From NCBI GenBank assembly GCA_029550985.1, contig JAKPGH010000177.1, positions 1 to 9,644 on the forward strand: a stretch of 9,644 bases of DNA. The letters run 5' to 3'. Below, piece after piece: positions 1 to 7,106 of the stretch. Under the pieces are notes generated by a model. The model worked only from the letters and a program-made list of their open reading frames with translations. It did not search any database and was not told where the DNA came from. The stretch is from Bacillota bacterium (GTDB lineage Bacteria > Bacillota > Clostridia > Oscillospirales > Ruminococcaceae). Every line of letters starts with the position of its first letter. Position 1 is the first letter of the stretch. The translations under genes and the position numbers were made by a program.

Positions 1-61
1 CCATCACCTCGCTGTATTATATGTACTAGTACAGTACATACCTCGTAATTGTCCTTGTCAA
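1..61 (-). promoter_or_regulatory. Leftward promoter, palindromic operator and ribosome-binding site of a gene outside the window
   Basis: Read on the minus strand, a consensus -35 box TTGACA (56-61) is followed after 17 nt by TGTACT (33-38), a weak -10. A second perfect TATAAT lies at 16-21 but would start transcription inside the ribosome-binding site, so it is less likely to be used. The 12-bp perfect palindrome TGTACTAGTACA (22-33) and the overlapping repeat TATGTAC/GTACATA (20-26 and 34-40) cover the -10 and start point, where a repressor would bind. GAGGTGAT (3-10) is an extended Shine-Dalgarno match, so a leftward gene should start a few bases past position 1. GTAC-centred palindromes are common targets of GntR-family repressors. 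That assignment is inference, because the gene is not visible. Confidence 0.55.
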
Positions 62-209
62 TGGTGAAAATACGGATTGTTCAGATTATGACAATCCACG
101 CCCTGTTCCCCCACCGTTATAGGTCAACCTATCTAGAAAAAGCAAGCTGTTTTTGCGGTGCAAAACTGGCCATAATTGGGATATCATAGGGGATTTTGTA
201 AAGTATATA
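62..209. other. Intergenic stretch between divergent promoters with three short inverted repeats
   Basis: No credible gene lies here. Three short inverted repeats are visible: GGATTGT/ACAATCC (74-80 and 91-97, 10-nt loop), ATAGGT/ACCTAT (119-124 and 127-132, 2-nt centre) and TTTTGC/GCAAAA (151-156 and 160-165, 3-nt loop). They lie upstream of both the leftward promoter and the valS promoter, so neither predicted transcript includes them. They could be protein-binding sites or chance repeats in AT-rich DNA. I recognise no riboswitch, T-box or tRNA in this stretch. Confidence 0.35.
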
Positions 210-238
210 TTGCCAAAAGTCGCATTGTTGCGTATAAT
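210..238 (+). promoter_or_regulatory. sigma-A-type promoter of valS
   Basis: TTGCCA (210-215) matches the -35 consensus in five of six positions. It is followed after exactly 17 nt by a perfect TATAAT -10 box (233-238). Transcription would start near 245, giving a 5' leader of only about 50 nt before the valS start codon. That leader is too short for a T-box element, and no T-box sequence is seen. Confidence 0.8.
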
Positions 239-283
239 AAAGGATACTCGCAAATAGGACATGCGTTGTGATTGAATATATTT

Positions 284-288
284 GGAGG
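284..288 (+). promoter_or_regulatory. Ribosome-binding site that fixes the valS start
   Basis: GGAGG sits 8 nt before the ATG at 297. The reading frame is open back to a TTG at 282, but that codon overlaps the ribosome-binding site and has none of its own. The ATG at 297 is therefore the start. Confidence 0.85.
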
Positions 289-296
289 TTATATCA

Positions 297-2918
297 ATGG
301 CCAAGGAGCTGCAAAAACAATATAACCCGGCGCAGGTGGAGGACCGCATCTACGAATTCTGGGAAAAGGGCGGTTATTTTAAAGCCACGCCCAACAGCGG
401 CAAAAAGCCCTATACCATCGTAATGCCGCCGCCTAACATTACCGGGCAGCTTCACATGGGCCACGCTCTGGACAACACCCTGCAGGACTTGCTGATTCGC
501 TGGCGCAGAATGCAGGGCTACGAGGCCCTTTGGGTGCCTGGCACCGACCACGCATCCATTGCCACCGAGGCAAAAATCGTGGAAGCCCTGCAGAAAGAGG
601 GCCTGTCCAAAGAGGCTTTGGGCCGGGAAAAGTACCTGGAGCGGGCCTGGGCTTGGAAAAAGCAATACGGCGGCCGGATTGTGCAGCAGCTGCGAAAACT
701 GGGCAGCTCCTGCGACTGGAGCCGGGAGCGGTTCACCATGGACGAAGGCTGCAGCAAAGCCGTCGTCGAAGTGTTCAACCGCCTGTATGAAAAGGGCCTG
801 ATTTACCGGGGCGAGCGCATCATCAACTGGTGCCCCACCTGCCACACCTCCATCTCCGACATCGAGGTGGAATACCAGGAGCAGCAGGGCCATTTCTGGC
901 ACATCAAATATCCCCTCAAGGATGGCAGCGGCTATCTGCAAATCGCCACCACCCGCCCCGAAACCATGCTGGGAGACACCGCGGTGGCGGTGCATCCAGA
1001 GGACGAGCGCTACGCCCACTTAATTGGCAAAACGCTGATTCTTCCTTTGGTCAACCGGGAAATTCCCATCATCGCCGACAGTTACGTGGACCCGCAGTTC
1101 GGCACCGGCGCGGTGAAAATTACCCCCGCCCACGACCCCAACGACTTTGAAGTGGGGCTGCGCCACTCCCTGCCCGTCATCAACGTGATGAACGAGGACG
1201 CCACCATCAACGAAAACGGCGGAAAATACGCTGGCCTCAACCGCTACGAAGCCAGAAAGCAGATTGTGGCCGACCTGCAGGAGCAGGGCTATCTGGTGAA
1301 GGTGGAGGACCACGCCCACAATGTGGGCACCTGCTACCGCTGCTCCGACACGGTGGAGCCCTGGGTGAGCAAACAGTGGTTTGTCAAGATGAAGCCCCTG
1401 GCCGAGCCCGCCATTGAAGTGGTCAAAAACGGCACCACCAAATTTGTCCCCGAGCGGTTTGACAAAATCTACTTCCACTGGATGGAGAACATCCGCGACT
1501 GGTGCATCTCCCGCCAGATTTGGTGGGGACATCAGATTCCCGCCTGGTATTGCGACGACTGCGGTGAAGTGATTGTGGCCCGCAGCGCCCCCGACACCTG
1601 CCCCAAATGCGGCAGCCACAAACTCACCCGGGACCAGGACACTTTGGACACCTGGTTCTCCTCGGCGCTGTGGCCCTTCTCCACTTTGGGCTGGCCGGAA
1701 AACACCGAAGACCTCCAGTACTTCTACCCCACCAACGACATGGTCACCGGCTACGACATTATCTTCTTCTGGGTGGCCCGGATGATCTTCTCCGGCGTGG
1801 AGCAGACCGGCAAGAGCCCCTTCTCCACCGTCTTTATCCACGGTTTGGTGCGGGACGCCCAAGGGCGGAAAATGTCCAAATCCCTGGGCAACGGCATCGA
1901 CCCTCTGGACGTCATCAAGGAATACGGCGCCGACGCCCTGCGCTTTACCCTGGCCACCGGCGTTTCTCCCGGCAACGACCTGCGCTTTGTGGAGGATAAG
2001 GTGCGGGCCGCCCGCAACTTCTGCAACAAAATCTGGAACGCCGTCCGCTACGTGCTGATGAATCTGGAGGAAGGGGACGCTCCCTCCATTCCCGACACCC
2101 TGGCCATTGAGGACAAGTGGCTCCTCTCCCACTACAACCGGCTGGTGGGCGAGGTCACCGAAAACCTGGAAAAATACGAGCTGGGCATTGCGGCCCAAAA
2201 GCTGTACGACTTTTTCTGGGATATTCTCTGCGACTGGTATATTGAGCTGAGCAAATCCCGGATGCAGGAAGGCGGCGAATCGGCGCTGCGGGCCCGTCAG
2301 GTGCTCCTCTATGTGCTGGACGGCTCCCTGCGGCTGCTCCACCCCTTCATGCCCTTCATCACCGAAGAAGTGTGGCAGGCTCTCCCCTGCGAAGGCGAGA
2401 CCCTGATCATTCAAAGCTGGCCCACCCCCAACCCTGCTCTTGACTTTGTCAAAGAGGAGCGGGACTTCAACATGGTGGTGGAAGCCATCCGGGCCATCCG
2501 GGCACGGAGAGCGGAACTGGGCGTTGCTCCTTCCAAAAAGGCGCGGCTCAACATCCAAACGGATTACGCCTCCGTCTTTGCCCAGGGTGCTCCCTTCCTG
2601 CAGCGCCTGGCCTCCGCCAGCTATGTGGAAATCGGCAACAGCTTTGACCCCGCAGGCTCGGTTCAGGTCATCACCGATGCCGCCCGCATCTTCATCCCCA
2701 TGGCGGAGCTGCTGGATCTGGACAAGGAGCGGGCAAGACTGGAAAAGGAAAAGGCGGCCGCCCAAAACGAAATTGCCTCCATTGAAAAGAAGCTGCAAAA
2801 CCAGAGCTTTGTGGCAAAAGCCCCCGCCGCCGTGGTGGAGGCGGAACGGGAAAAGCTGCGCAAAGCTTCCGAACGGCTGGCCAAAATTGAAGAAAGTCTC
2901 GCAGAGCTGCCCGGCTGA
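297..2918 (+). CDS. valS: Valyl-tRNA synthetase
   Basis: This cytoplasmic class I aminoacyl-tRNA synthetase charges tRNA-Val with valine and edits mischarged threonine. The 873-residue length is normal for bacterial ValS. Visible features in order are: the HIGH-type motif HMGH at residues 53-56 inside PPPNITGQLHMGH; a CPTC cysteine pair at 179/182; the editing-domain motif TTRPET at 218-223; a zinc-ribbon-like insertion with cysteines 419, 422, 435 and 438; and KMSKS at 525-529. A C-terminal coiled coil runs from about residue 806 and is rich in Lys, Glu and Ala; this tail is typical of ValS and separates it from IleS and LeuS. The gene has its own strong promoter and is closed by a terminator, so it appears monocistronic. 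Its Firmicutes relatives are often T-box controlled, but no T-box is present here. All catalytic motifs are intact. Confidence 0.98.
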   Translation: MAKELQKQYNPAQVEDRIYEFWEKGGYFKATPNSGKKPYTIVMPPPNITGQLHMGHALDNTLQDLLIRWRRMQGYEALWVPGTDHASIATEAKIVEALQKEGLSKEALGREKYLERAWAWKKQYGGRIVQQLRKLGSSCDWSRERFTMDEGCSKAVVEVFNRLYEKGLIYRGERIINWCPTCHTSISDIEVEYQEQQGHFWHIKYPLKDGSGYLQIATTRPETMLGDTAVAVHPEDERYAHLIGKTLILPLVNREIPIIADSYVDPQFGTGAVKITPAHDPNDFEVGLRHSLPVINVMNEDATINENGGKYAGLNRYEARKQIVADLQEQGYLVKVEDHAHNVGTCYRCSDTVEPWVSKQWFVKMKPLAEPAIEVVKNGTTKFVPERFDKIYFHWMENIRDWCISRQIWWGHQIPAWYCDDCGEVIVARSAPDTCPKCGSHKLTRDQDTLDTWFSSALWPFSTLGWPENTEDLQYFYPTNDMVTGYDIIFFWVARMIFSGVEQTGKSPFSTVFIHGLVRDAQGRKMSKSLGNGIDPLDVIKEYGADALRFTLATGVSPGNDLRFVEDKVRAARNFCNKIWNAVRYVLMNLEEGDAPSIPDTLAIEDKWLLSHYNRLVGEVTENLEKYELGIAAQKLYDFFWDILCDWYIELSKSRMQEGGESALRARQVLLYVLDGSLRLLHPFMPFITEEVWQALPCEGETLIIQSWPTPNPALDFVKEERDFNMVVEAIRAIRARRAELGVAPSKKARLNIQTDYASVFAQGAPFLQRLASASYVEIGNSFDPAGSVQVITDAARIFIPMAELLDLDKERARLEKEKAAAQNEIASIEKKLQNQSFVAKAPAAVVEAEREKLRKASERLAKIEESLAELPG

Positions 2919-2929
2919 TGCGATACCAA

Positions 2930-2970
2930 AACAACGGCGGTTTCCCGAATGGGAGCCGCCGTTGTTCTTT
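2930..2970 (+). terminator. Intrinsic terminator after valS
   Basis: The 11-bp stem AACAACGGCGG/CCGCCGTTGTT (2930-2940 and 2956-2966) encloses a second short stem CCC-GAAT-GGG (2944-2953). It is followed by the short T-rich run CTTT. It starts 11 nt after the valS stop. The T-tract is modest, so some read-through toward the next gene is possible. Confidence 0.75.
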
Positions 2971-3014
2971 CAAAAACTTGTCTATGAAAATTAATGTAAG
3001 CTCTTTCATTTTTA

Positions 3015-3059
3015 TTTTTTTTTTGTTATCATAAAAGCAGCGCAACTTTGGGATATACT
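3015..3059 (+). promoter_or_regulatory. Candidate promoter of the epimerase gene
   Basis: TATACT (3054-3059) is a good -10 match located 27 nt before the start codon. No convincing -35 hexamer lies 16-18 nt upstream (ATAAAA at 3031-3036). A run of ten T at 3015-3024 lies roughly 40-50 bp upstream of the predicted start point, where an A/T-tract UP-like element would act. A weak -35 may mean that an activator is needed. Confidence 0.4.
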
Positions 3060-3086
3060 CAATATTGCAGAAACGGGGGTCATATT

Positions 3087-4529
3087 ATGGACAAAACAAA
3101 AGCATTGGAGATCCTGCAGAAAGCAGACGCCTCCGCAGAACTTTACGAGGATTCCTGGATGCCGGAGCAATCCGCCTTTGCCGCCTGGTTTGAGGGTGCC
3201 GACGTTCTGGCCACCTGGGACGATAGCCCTCTGGCAAAAGCCCTGACTGGAGGCAAGGATGTTTCCGACGGGATTCGGGTTTATCCCATGAATCATGCCA
3301 ACCGTCTGGTGGTCAATGAACATCTGGAGTTCACCCGTCCCGTGTCCCTGGCGGCTTATGGCAGAACCTTTGGTCTGGGAGACCGTTTGGGCCTTGCGGG
3401 ATACGCTCACCTGCAGATTGTAAAAGAGCACGACGTCAAGCCCATCTTGGCCCAGCAGAGCATGCGGGAGCTGACCTTGACCAACCGCACCTGGGACGAC
3501 GTGCTGGACGCCGCCGTCTGGGCGGTGGTGAAGGCCGGCTGGAAAGGCGGATTCGGCGCCGACGGCGACCATCTGAAAAAGCCGGAGGACATTCGGCACG
3601 CCCTTTCCTGCGGCTATTCCATGATTACGCTGGACTGCTCCGAAAACCTCAAAACCCCGCCGGCGGACCCCGCGGAGTTGGAGAAGGTTTACAACGCCAT
3701 CGACGCCGCCAAGCGGGCCGAGTGGGAAGCGGAATACATCGGCAATCCTCTGGCCGAAAAGCTGGGCGCCTCCATCGACAAGGCCGCTCTGATGCGGGCC
3801 GCGGTGGCCTTTGGCGACGCCATTCCCTTCATCATCGATATCTATGAAAACATCATCACCAAGGCGGGGCGCCGCATCGACTTTGAAGTTTCGGTGGACG
3901 AAACTCCCTTTGAAACCGAGCCTGCCACCCACTTCTTTGTGGCCAACGAGCTGAAGAAGGCCAAGGTTGTGGCGGACAGCATGGCTCCCCGGTTTGTGGG
4001 CGAATTCCAAAAGGGCATCGACTACATCGGCAACGTCAAGGAGTTCCACGAGTGCTTTAAGGTCCACTGCGCCATCGCCAAGGAGTTTGGCTACCGCATT
4101 AGCGTCCACTCGGGCAGCGACAAGTTCTCCATCTATCCCAGCGTGGCCGAGCTGACCGGCGGCAAGTTCCATGTCAAGACCGCCGGCACCAACTGGCTGG
4201 AGGCTGTGCGGGTCATCGCCGAGAAGGAGCCGGAGCTGTACCGCAAGATGCACCGCTGCGCTCTGGAAAATCTGGAAAAGGCCAAAGCTCTGTATGTGGT
4301 GCACTGCGATGTTTCCAAGATTAAGCCTCTGGACGAAGTGGCGGACGGGGACTTGGGCGACTACCTCAACCACGACGACAGCCGCCAGCTGCTCCACATC
4401 ACCTACGGCTTTATGCTGGAACAAGGCCTGCGGGAGCCCATTTACGCCGCACTGAAAAAGCACCGCAAAGTCTACGACCAATACCTGAAGCGCCACATCG
4501 GCAAGCATATTTCCTTGCTGGGCTGCTAA
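3087..4529 (+). CDS. uxaE: Tagaturonate epimerase (UxaE family)
   Basis: This cytoplasmic sugar-acid epimerase is expected to interconvert D-tagaturonate and D-fructuronate, linking galacturonate breakdown to the glucuronate branch. This function is known for the UxaE family, first described in Thermotoga. The 480-residue protein carries blocks I recognise as family-typical: GFGADGDHLK at 155-164, HSGSDKFSIYP at 341-351 and KTAGTNWLEAVR at 364-375. The conserved His, Asp and Lys residues in these blocks are plausible metal or substrate ligands. There is no signal peptide or membrane segment. The start is the ATG at 3087, preceded by a GGGGGT ribosome-binding site; an in-frame TTG at 3048 overlaps the promoter and is less likely. 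The neighbours are valS and an unrelated convergent operon, so the other hexuronate genes must lie elsewhere. The substrate is inferred from family alone. Confidence 0.9.
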   Translation: MDKTKALEILQKADASAELYEDSWMPEQSAFAAWFEGADVLATWDDSPLAKALTGGKDVSDGIRVYPMNHANRLVVNEHLEFTRPVSLAAYGRTFGLGDRLGLAGYAHLQIVKEHDVKPILAQQSMRELTLTNRTWDDVLDAAVWAVVKAGWKGGFGADGDHLKKPEDIRHALSCGYSMITLDCSENLKTPPADPAELEKVYNAIDAAKRAEWEAEYIGNPLAEKLGASIDKAALMRAAVAFGDAIPFIIDIYENIITKAGRRIDFEVSVDETPFETEPATHFFVANELKKAKVVADSMAPRFVGEFQKGIDYIGNVKEFHECFKVHCAIAKEFGYRISVHSGSDKFSIYPSVAELTGGKFHVKTAGTNWLEAVRVIAEKEPELYRKMHRCALENLEKAKALYVVHCDVSKIKPLDEVADGDLGDYLNHDDSRQLLHITYGFMLEQGLREPIYAALKKHRKVYDQYLKRHIGKHISLLGC

Positions 4530-4559
4530 TGTGATTGCTAGTTTGAGGTTTTTCTTATA

Positions 4560-4604
4560 AAAACACCTTCCGGACGCCATTGGTTCCGGAAGGTGTTTTG
4601 TTTT
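4560..4604. terminator. Bidirectional intrinsic terminator between convergent genes
   Basis: A perfect 15-bp stem has arms 4560-4574 and 4585-4599, with ACACCTTCCGGA pairing to TCCGGAAGGTGT at its core and a 10-nt loop. On the plus strand it runs into TTTTGTTTT after the epimerase gene. On the minus strand the arm continues into TTTTTATAAG after the dehydratase gene, whose stop codon is at 4608-4610. Both transcripts can therefore end here. Confidence 0.9.
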
Positions 4605-4607
4605 ATC

Positions 4608-5555
4608 CTATGGCTTCAAATGTCTGACGTACCATTCGATGCAGCGGGAAAGGTCCCCTTCAAAGTCCCCCTGGGTGCAAAACCCCAACTGCCGCGTGAT
4701 TTTTTCGGCGCACATCCGGTAGCGGCGGTCGTGGCCGGGCCGGTCCTGGACAAACCGGACAAGATGGTGCCCGCAGCCCAGCTGGTCCAAAATCCGGCGG
4801 ATGAGGGCAAGGTTTTCCAGCTCCGTTTGAGGGGCGATGTTGTAAATTTCCCCCCGCTTTCCCCGCTCCAGCACCGCCTCCACCGCCCGGCAGTGCTCCC
4901 TCACCGAAATCCAGCACCGACGCTGCAAGCCGTCCCCGTACACAGGGATTTCCTTGCCTCGCAGCGCCGCGTGGATGGTCATGGGAATCAGCTTTTCCCG
5001 ATGCTGGCCCTCCCCGAAATTGTTGCAGCAGCGAGTGACGGTGACCGGCAGCCCGTAGGTGCGAAAGTAGCTGAGGGCCAACAGGTCGGCCGACGCCTTG
5101 GAGGCGGCGTAAGGGCTGGAGGGCGACAGGGGAGCGTCCTCCCTGCAGCCCTGTTCTTCTTCTGAAGATGCGGGTCCGTACACTTCGTCGGTGGAAATTT
5201 GATGGAAGGGCACTTCCCTCCGGCGGCACTGTTCCAGCAGAACCCCCACCCCCTCCACGTTGGTGCGGATAAAGAGAAGAGGATTGGCGATGGAGCGGTC
5301 CACATGGGATTCCGCCGCAAAGTTGACCACCGCCTCGGGACCAAAGCGGTCAAACACCTCTTTCATGGCGGCGGAATCGCAGATATCCCCCTGGACAAAC
5401 GAAAAGTTGGGGTGCTCCATGCAGTCCGAAAGCCGCCGCAAATCAGAGGCATAGGTAAGGCTGTCCACACAGCAAACCAAATGCTCCCGGGAGAGCATCC
5501 GGCGGATAAAGTGGGAGCCGATAAATCCAGCCCCTCCGGTTACCAGAAGCTTCAC
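4608..5555 (-). CDS. rfbB: RmlB-like dTDP-glucose 4,6-dehydratase
   Basis: This is an extended short-chain dehydrogenase/reductase predicted to convert dTDP-glucose to dTDP-4-keto-6-deoxyglucose, the entry step to rhamnose and other deoxysugars. The Rossmann motif GGAGFIGS is at residues 7-14 and NFAAESHVDRSI at 78-89. The catalytic triad region STDEVYG (121-127, with D123 and E124) and Y149-x3-K153 are intact. EKLIP (187-191) and DRPGHDRRY (271-279) are RmlB signatures. It is short (315 residues against about 330-360), and the usual R-D-W of the nucleotide-sugar pocket reads R213-C214-W215. The start is a GTG overlapping the ATPase stop in GTGA, with GGAGGTG 8 nt upstream. It is the last gene of the operon. 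No rmlA, rmlC or rmlD is in view, so the final sugar is unknown. A related NDP-hexose dehydratase specificity is possible. Confidence 0.87.
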   Translation of the reverse strand: MKLLVTGGAGFIGSHFIRRMLSREHLVCCVDSLTYASDLRRLSDCMEHPNFSFVQGDICDSAAMKEVFDRFGPEAVVNFAAESHVDRSIANPLLFIRTNVEGVGVLLEQCRRREVPFHQISTDEVYGPASSEEEQGCREDAPLSPSSPYAASKASADLLALSYFRTYGLPVTVTRCCNNFGEGQHREKLIPMTIHAALRGKEIPVYGDGLQRRCWISVREHCRAVEAVLERGKRGEIYNIAPQTELENLALIRRILDQLGCGHHLVRFVQDRPGHDRRYRMCAEKITRQLGFCTQGDFEGDLSRCIEWYVRHLKP

Positions 5556-6289
5556 TGCGCCACCACCTCCCCGTCAGGCTGGGACAGCAGCCGTCGGATT
5601 TCTTCCGGATTGGTTCGAGAGGAATCCAGCCGCAAAATCTCCCGGCCGTCGGCGGTGAGAAAAGCAGGCGAAGGAGAAAGGCGCAGGGCCTCGTCAATAT
5701 CGTGGGTGACAAAGAGCACCGAGCAGCGGTGAACGGCGCAAAGGTTGAGCAAAAGCTCCTGCATGGTGCGGCGGAGCATGGAATCCAGCGCGCCGAAAGG
5801 CTCGTCCAGCAGCAGCAGTTCCGGTTGCAGGGCAAAGGCCCTGGCCAACGCCGCCCGCTGCTTCATCCCTCCCGAAAGCTGGGCGGGCCACAAATCCCCG
5901 CAGCCCGAAAGGCCGGTCTGTTCCAGCCAATAGGCGGCCCGTTCCCCGGCCTCCGCCTTGGTGATATGAGGGTAAACCGTGCGCAGGGCAAAGCGGATGT
6001 TGGAGCCCACCCGCCTCCAGGGGAACAGCTGGTCCAAGGTTTGAACCACCACAAAACGGTTGGGGGAAGGCCCCGTAATGGGGGCGCCGTTCCACAACGC
6101 CCTGCCCTCGTCGGGGAAATCGTATCCGGCGGCGATGCGCAACAGGGTGGTTTTTCCGCTGCCGGAGCGGCCCAGCAGGGTGACCAGTTCCCCTTCCCCC
6201 ACCGTAAGGCTCACCCCCTGCAGGACCCGGCGCACCCCTTCCTCGGTTACAAAGCTCTTATGTATTTGTTTCAGCACCAGTCCCCGCAC
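5552..6289 (-). CDS. ABC transporter ATP-binding protein, NitT/TauT type
   Basis: This is the cytoplasmic ATPase subunit that powers the importer formed with the next two genes upstream. In 245 residues it has Walker A GRSGSGKT (40-47), a Q-loop glutamine at 83, signature LSGGMKQ (138-144), Walker B LLLLDEP (158-164) with catalytic E163, the D-loop GALD (166-169) and the switch His196. The sequence PFGALDSML after Walker B and the FPW after the Q-loop are typical of the SsuB/TauB/NrtD group. The start is a GTG with GGAGG (6296-6300) 6 nt away. The gap to the permease gene is 31 nt, and the stop overlaps the dehydratase start. All motifs needed for hydrolysis are present. The substrate cannot be read from this subunit. 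Confidence 0.95.
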   Translation of the reverse strand: MRGLVLKQIHKSFVTEEGVRRVLQGVSLTVGEGELVTLLGRSGSGKTTLLRIAAGYDFPDEGRALWNGAPITGPSPNRFVVVQTLDQLFPWRRVGSNIRFALRTVYPHITKAEAGERAAYWLEQTGLSGCGDLWPAQLSGGMKQRAALARAFALQPELLLLDEPFGALDSMLRRTMQELLLNLCAVHRCSVLFVTHDIDEALRLSPSPAFLTADGREILRLDSSRTNPEEIRRLLSQPDGEVVAQ

Positions 6290-6320
6290 CGTAAACCTCC
6301 AAAATTTTCAGCATTCGCCC

Positions 6321-7106
6321 TTATTTGGCAACCGACATCCCCCAGCGAAGGACGGTTCTGCGTTCCACCAGCAAAAGAAGCTCCTCCACCACCATCCCGA
6401 TGACGGCCACCACGAAAATGCCGGCGAACAGCCCGGGGGTATCCATCATCACCCGGTTTTGAAACAAAAACCAGCCGATTCCCCCCGACGAGGCGACGGC
6501 GCCGAAAATCATCTCGGCGCTGATGAGAGCGCGCCATGCTCTGGCCCACCCGATTTTTAGCCCCGCCAGAAAGGAGGAAAGGGAGGACGGCAGGTAGACG
6601 TGGCAGAGCATCCACAACGGGGAAGAACAAAGGCTTTTGCCGCACTCCACGTAGACGGAGGGAGTGGATTTCAGCCCCGCGGTGAGGTTGAGGAGCATGG
6701 GCCACAAGGTGGAGTGGACGATGATGGCCACCACCGCGCGGTACCCCACCCCAAACCAGACGATAATCAAGGGCAGCAGGGCGATGGCCGGCAGCGGATG
6801 GGCCAGGGCGCAAAGGGTGTCGGCCAGACTGGCAAACACCTTGCTGTAGAGGGAAAGGAGCGCTACCGCCAAGCTGATGGCCACCGCAAGGGCCGTCCCC
6901 CGCAAGATGATGGCCAGGGAAAATCCAATTTGAGCTGCCAGGTCCCCGTCAAGCAGTTGGTGGATTAACGCTTTCCACACCTGCCGGGGGCCCGGCAGCA
7001 GCAGGGGGGAAATTCGCTTGCTCCACACCGCTCCCTGCCAGACAAGCAAAAGCAGACAAATCCACCCCATGCGCTGCACCGGGCGGTATCGGAACAGCTT
7101 CTTCAT
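6321..7106 (-). CDS. ABC transporter permease, NitT/TauT (SsuC/TauC-like)
   Basis: This 261-residue integral membrane subunit would form the translocation channel, probably as a homodimer. Hydrophobic segments are visible at roughly residues 13-28, 63-86, 98-119, 122-142, 176-188 and 225-247, giving about six helices. The cytoplasmic coupling loop around residues 186-211 (GWARAWRALISAEMIFGAV, then SSGGIG) matches the EAA-type motif of SsuC/TauC permeases, as does the LLLLVERR near the C-terminus. The ATG overlaps the stop of the binding-protein gene (ATGA, 7103-7106), with GGAGG 7 nt upstream (7114-7118), so translation is likely coupled. Nothing appears truncated. Confidence 0.95.
   Translation of the reverse strand: MKKLFRYRPVQRMGWICLLLLVWQGAVWSKRISPLLLPGPRQVWKALIHQLLDGDLAAQIGFSLAIILRGTALAVAISLAVALLSLYSKVFASLADTLCALAHPLPAIALLPLIIVWFGVGYRAVVAIIVHSTLWPMLLNLTAGLKSTPSVYVECGKSLCSSPLWMLCHVYLPSSLSSFLAGLKIGWARAWRALISAEMIFGAVASSGGIGWFLFQNRVMMDTPGLFAGIFVVAVIGMVVEELLLLVERRTVLRWGMSVAK

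Noticed and set aside
141..165. Possible small terminator hairpin with T-rich flank
   Set aside because: The stem is only 6 bp and AT-rich, without a following T run in the right place, and no gene upstream would need it.
261..275. Four-codon mini-ORF (ATG CGT TGT GAT TGA) in the valS leader
   Set aside because: The only AGGA nearby is 1 nt from the ATG, too close to work, and there is no valine codon that would suggest attenuation.
86..349. 87-codon minus-strand frame crossing the valS promoter and start
   Set aside because: It has no recognisable domain and covers a strong promoter, ribosome-binding site and start codon on the other strand.
1020..2798. 592-codon open frame on the minus strand opposite valS
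   Set aside because: It lies wholly antisense to an intact valS, has a low-complexity Gly/Val/His/Gln-rich composition and no recognisable domain. It results from GC-biased third codon positions.
3012..4580. 522-codon open frame on the minus strand opposite the epimerase gene
   Set aside because: It is fully antisense to a recognisable enzyme and runs through the terminator region; its composition is that of a shadow frame.
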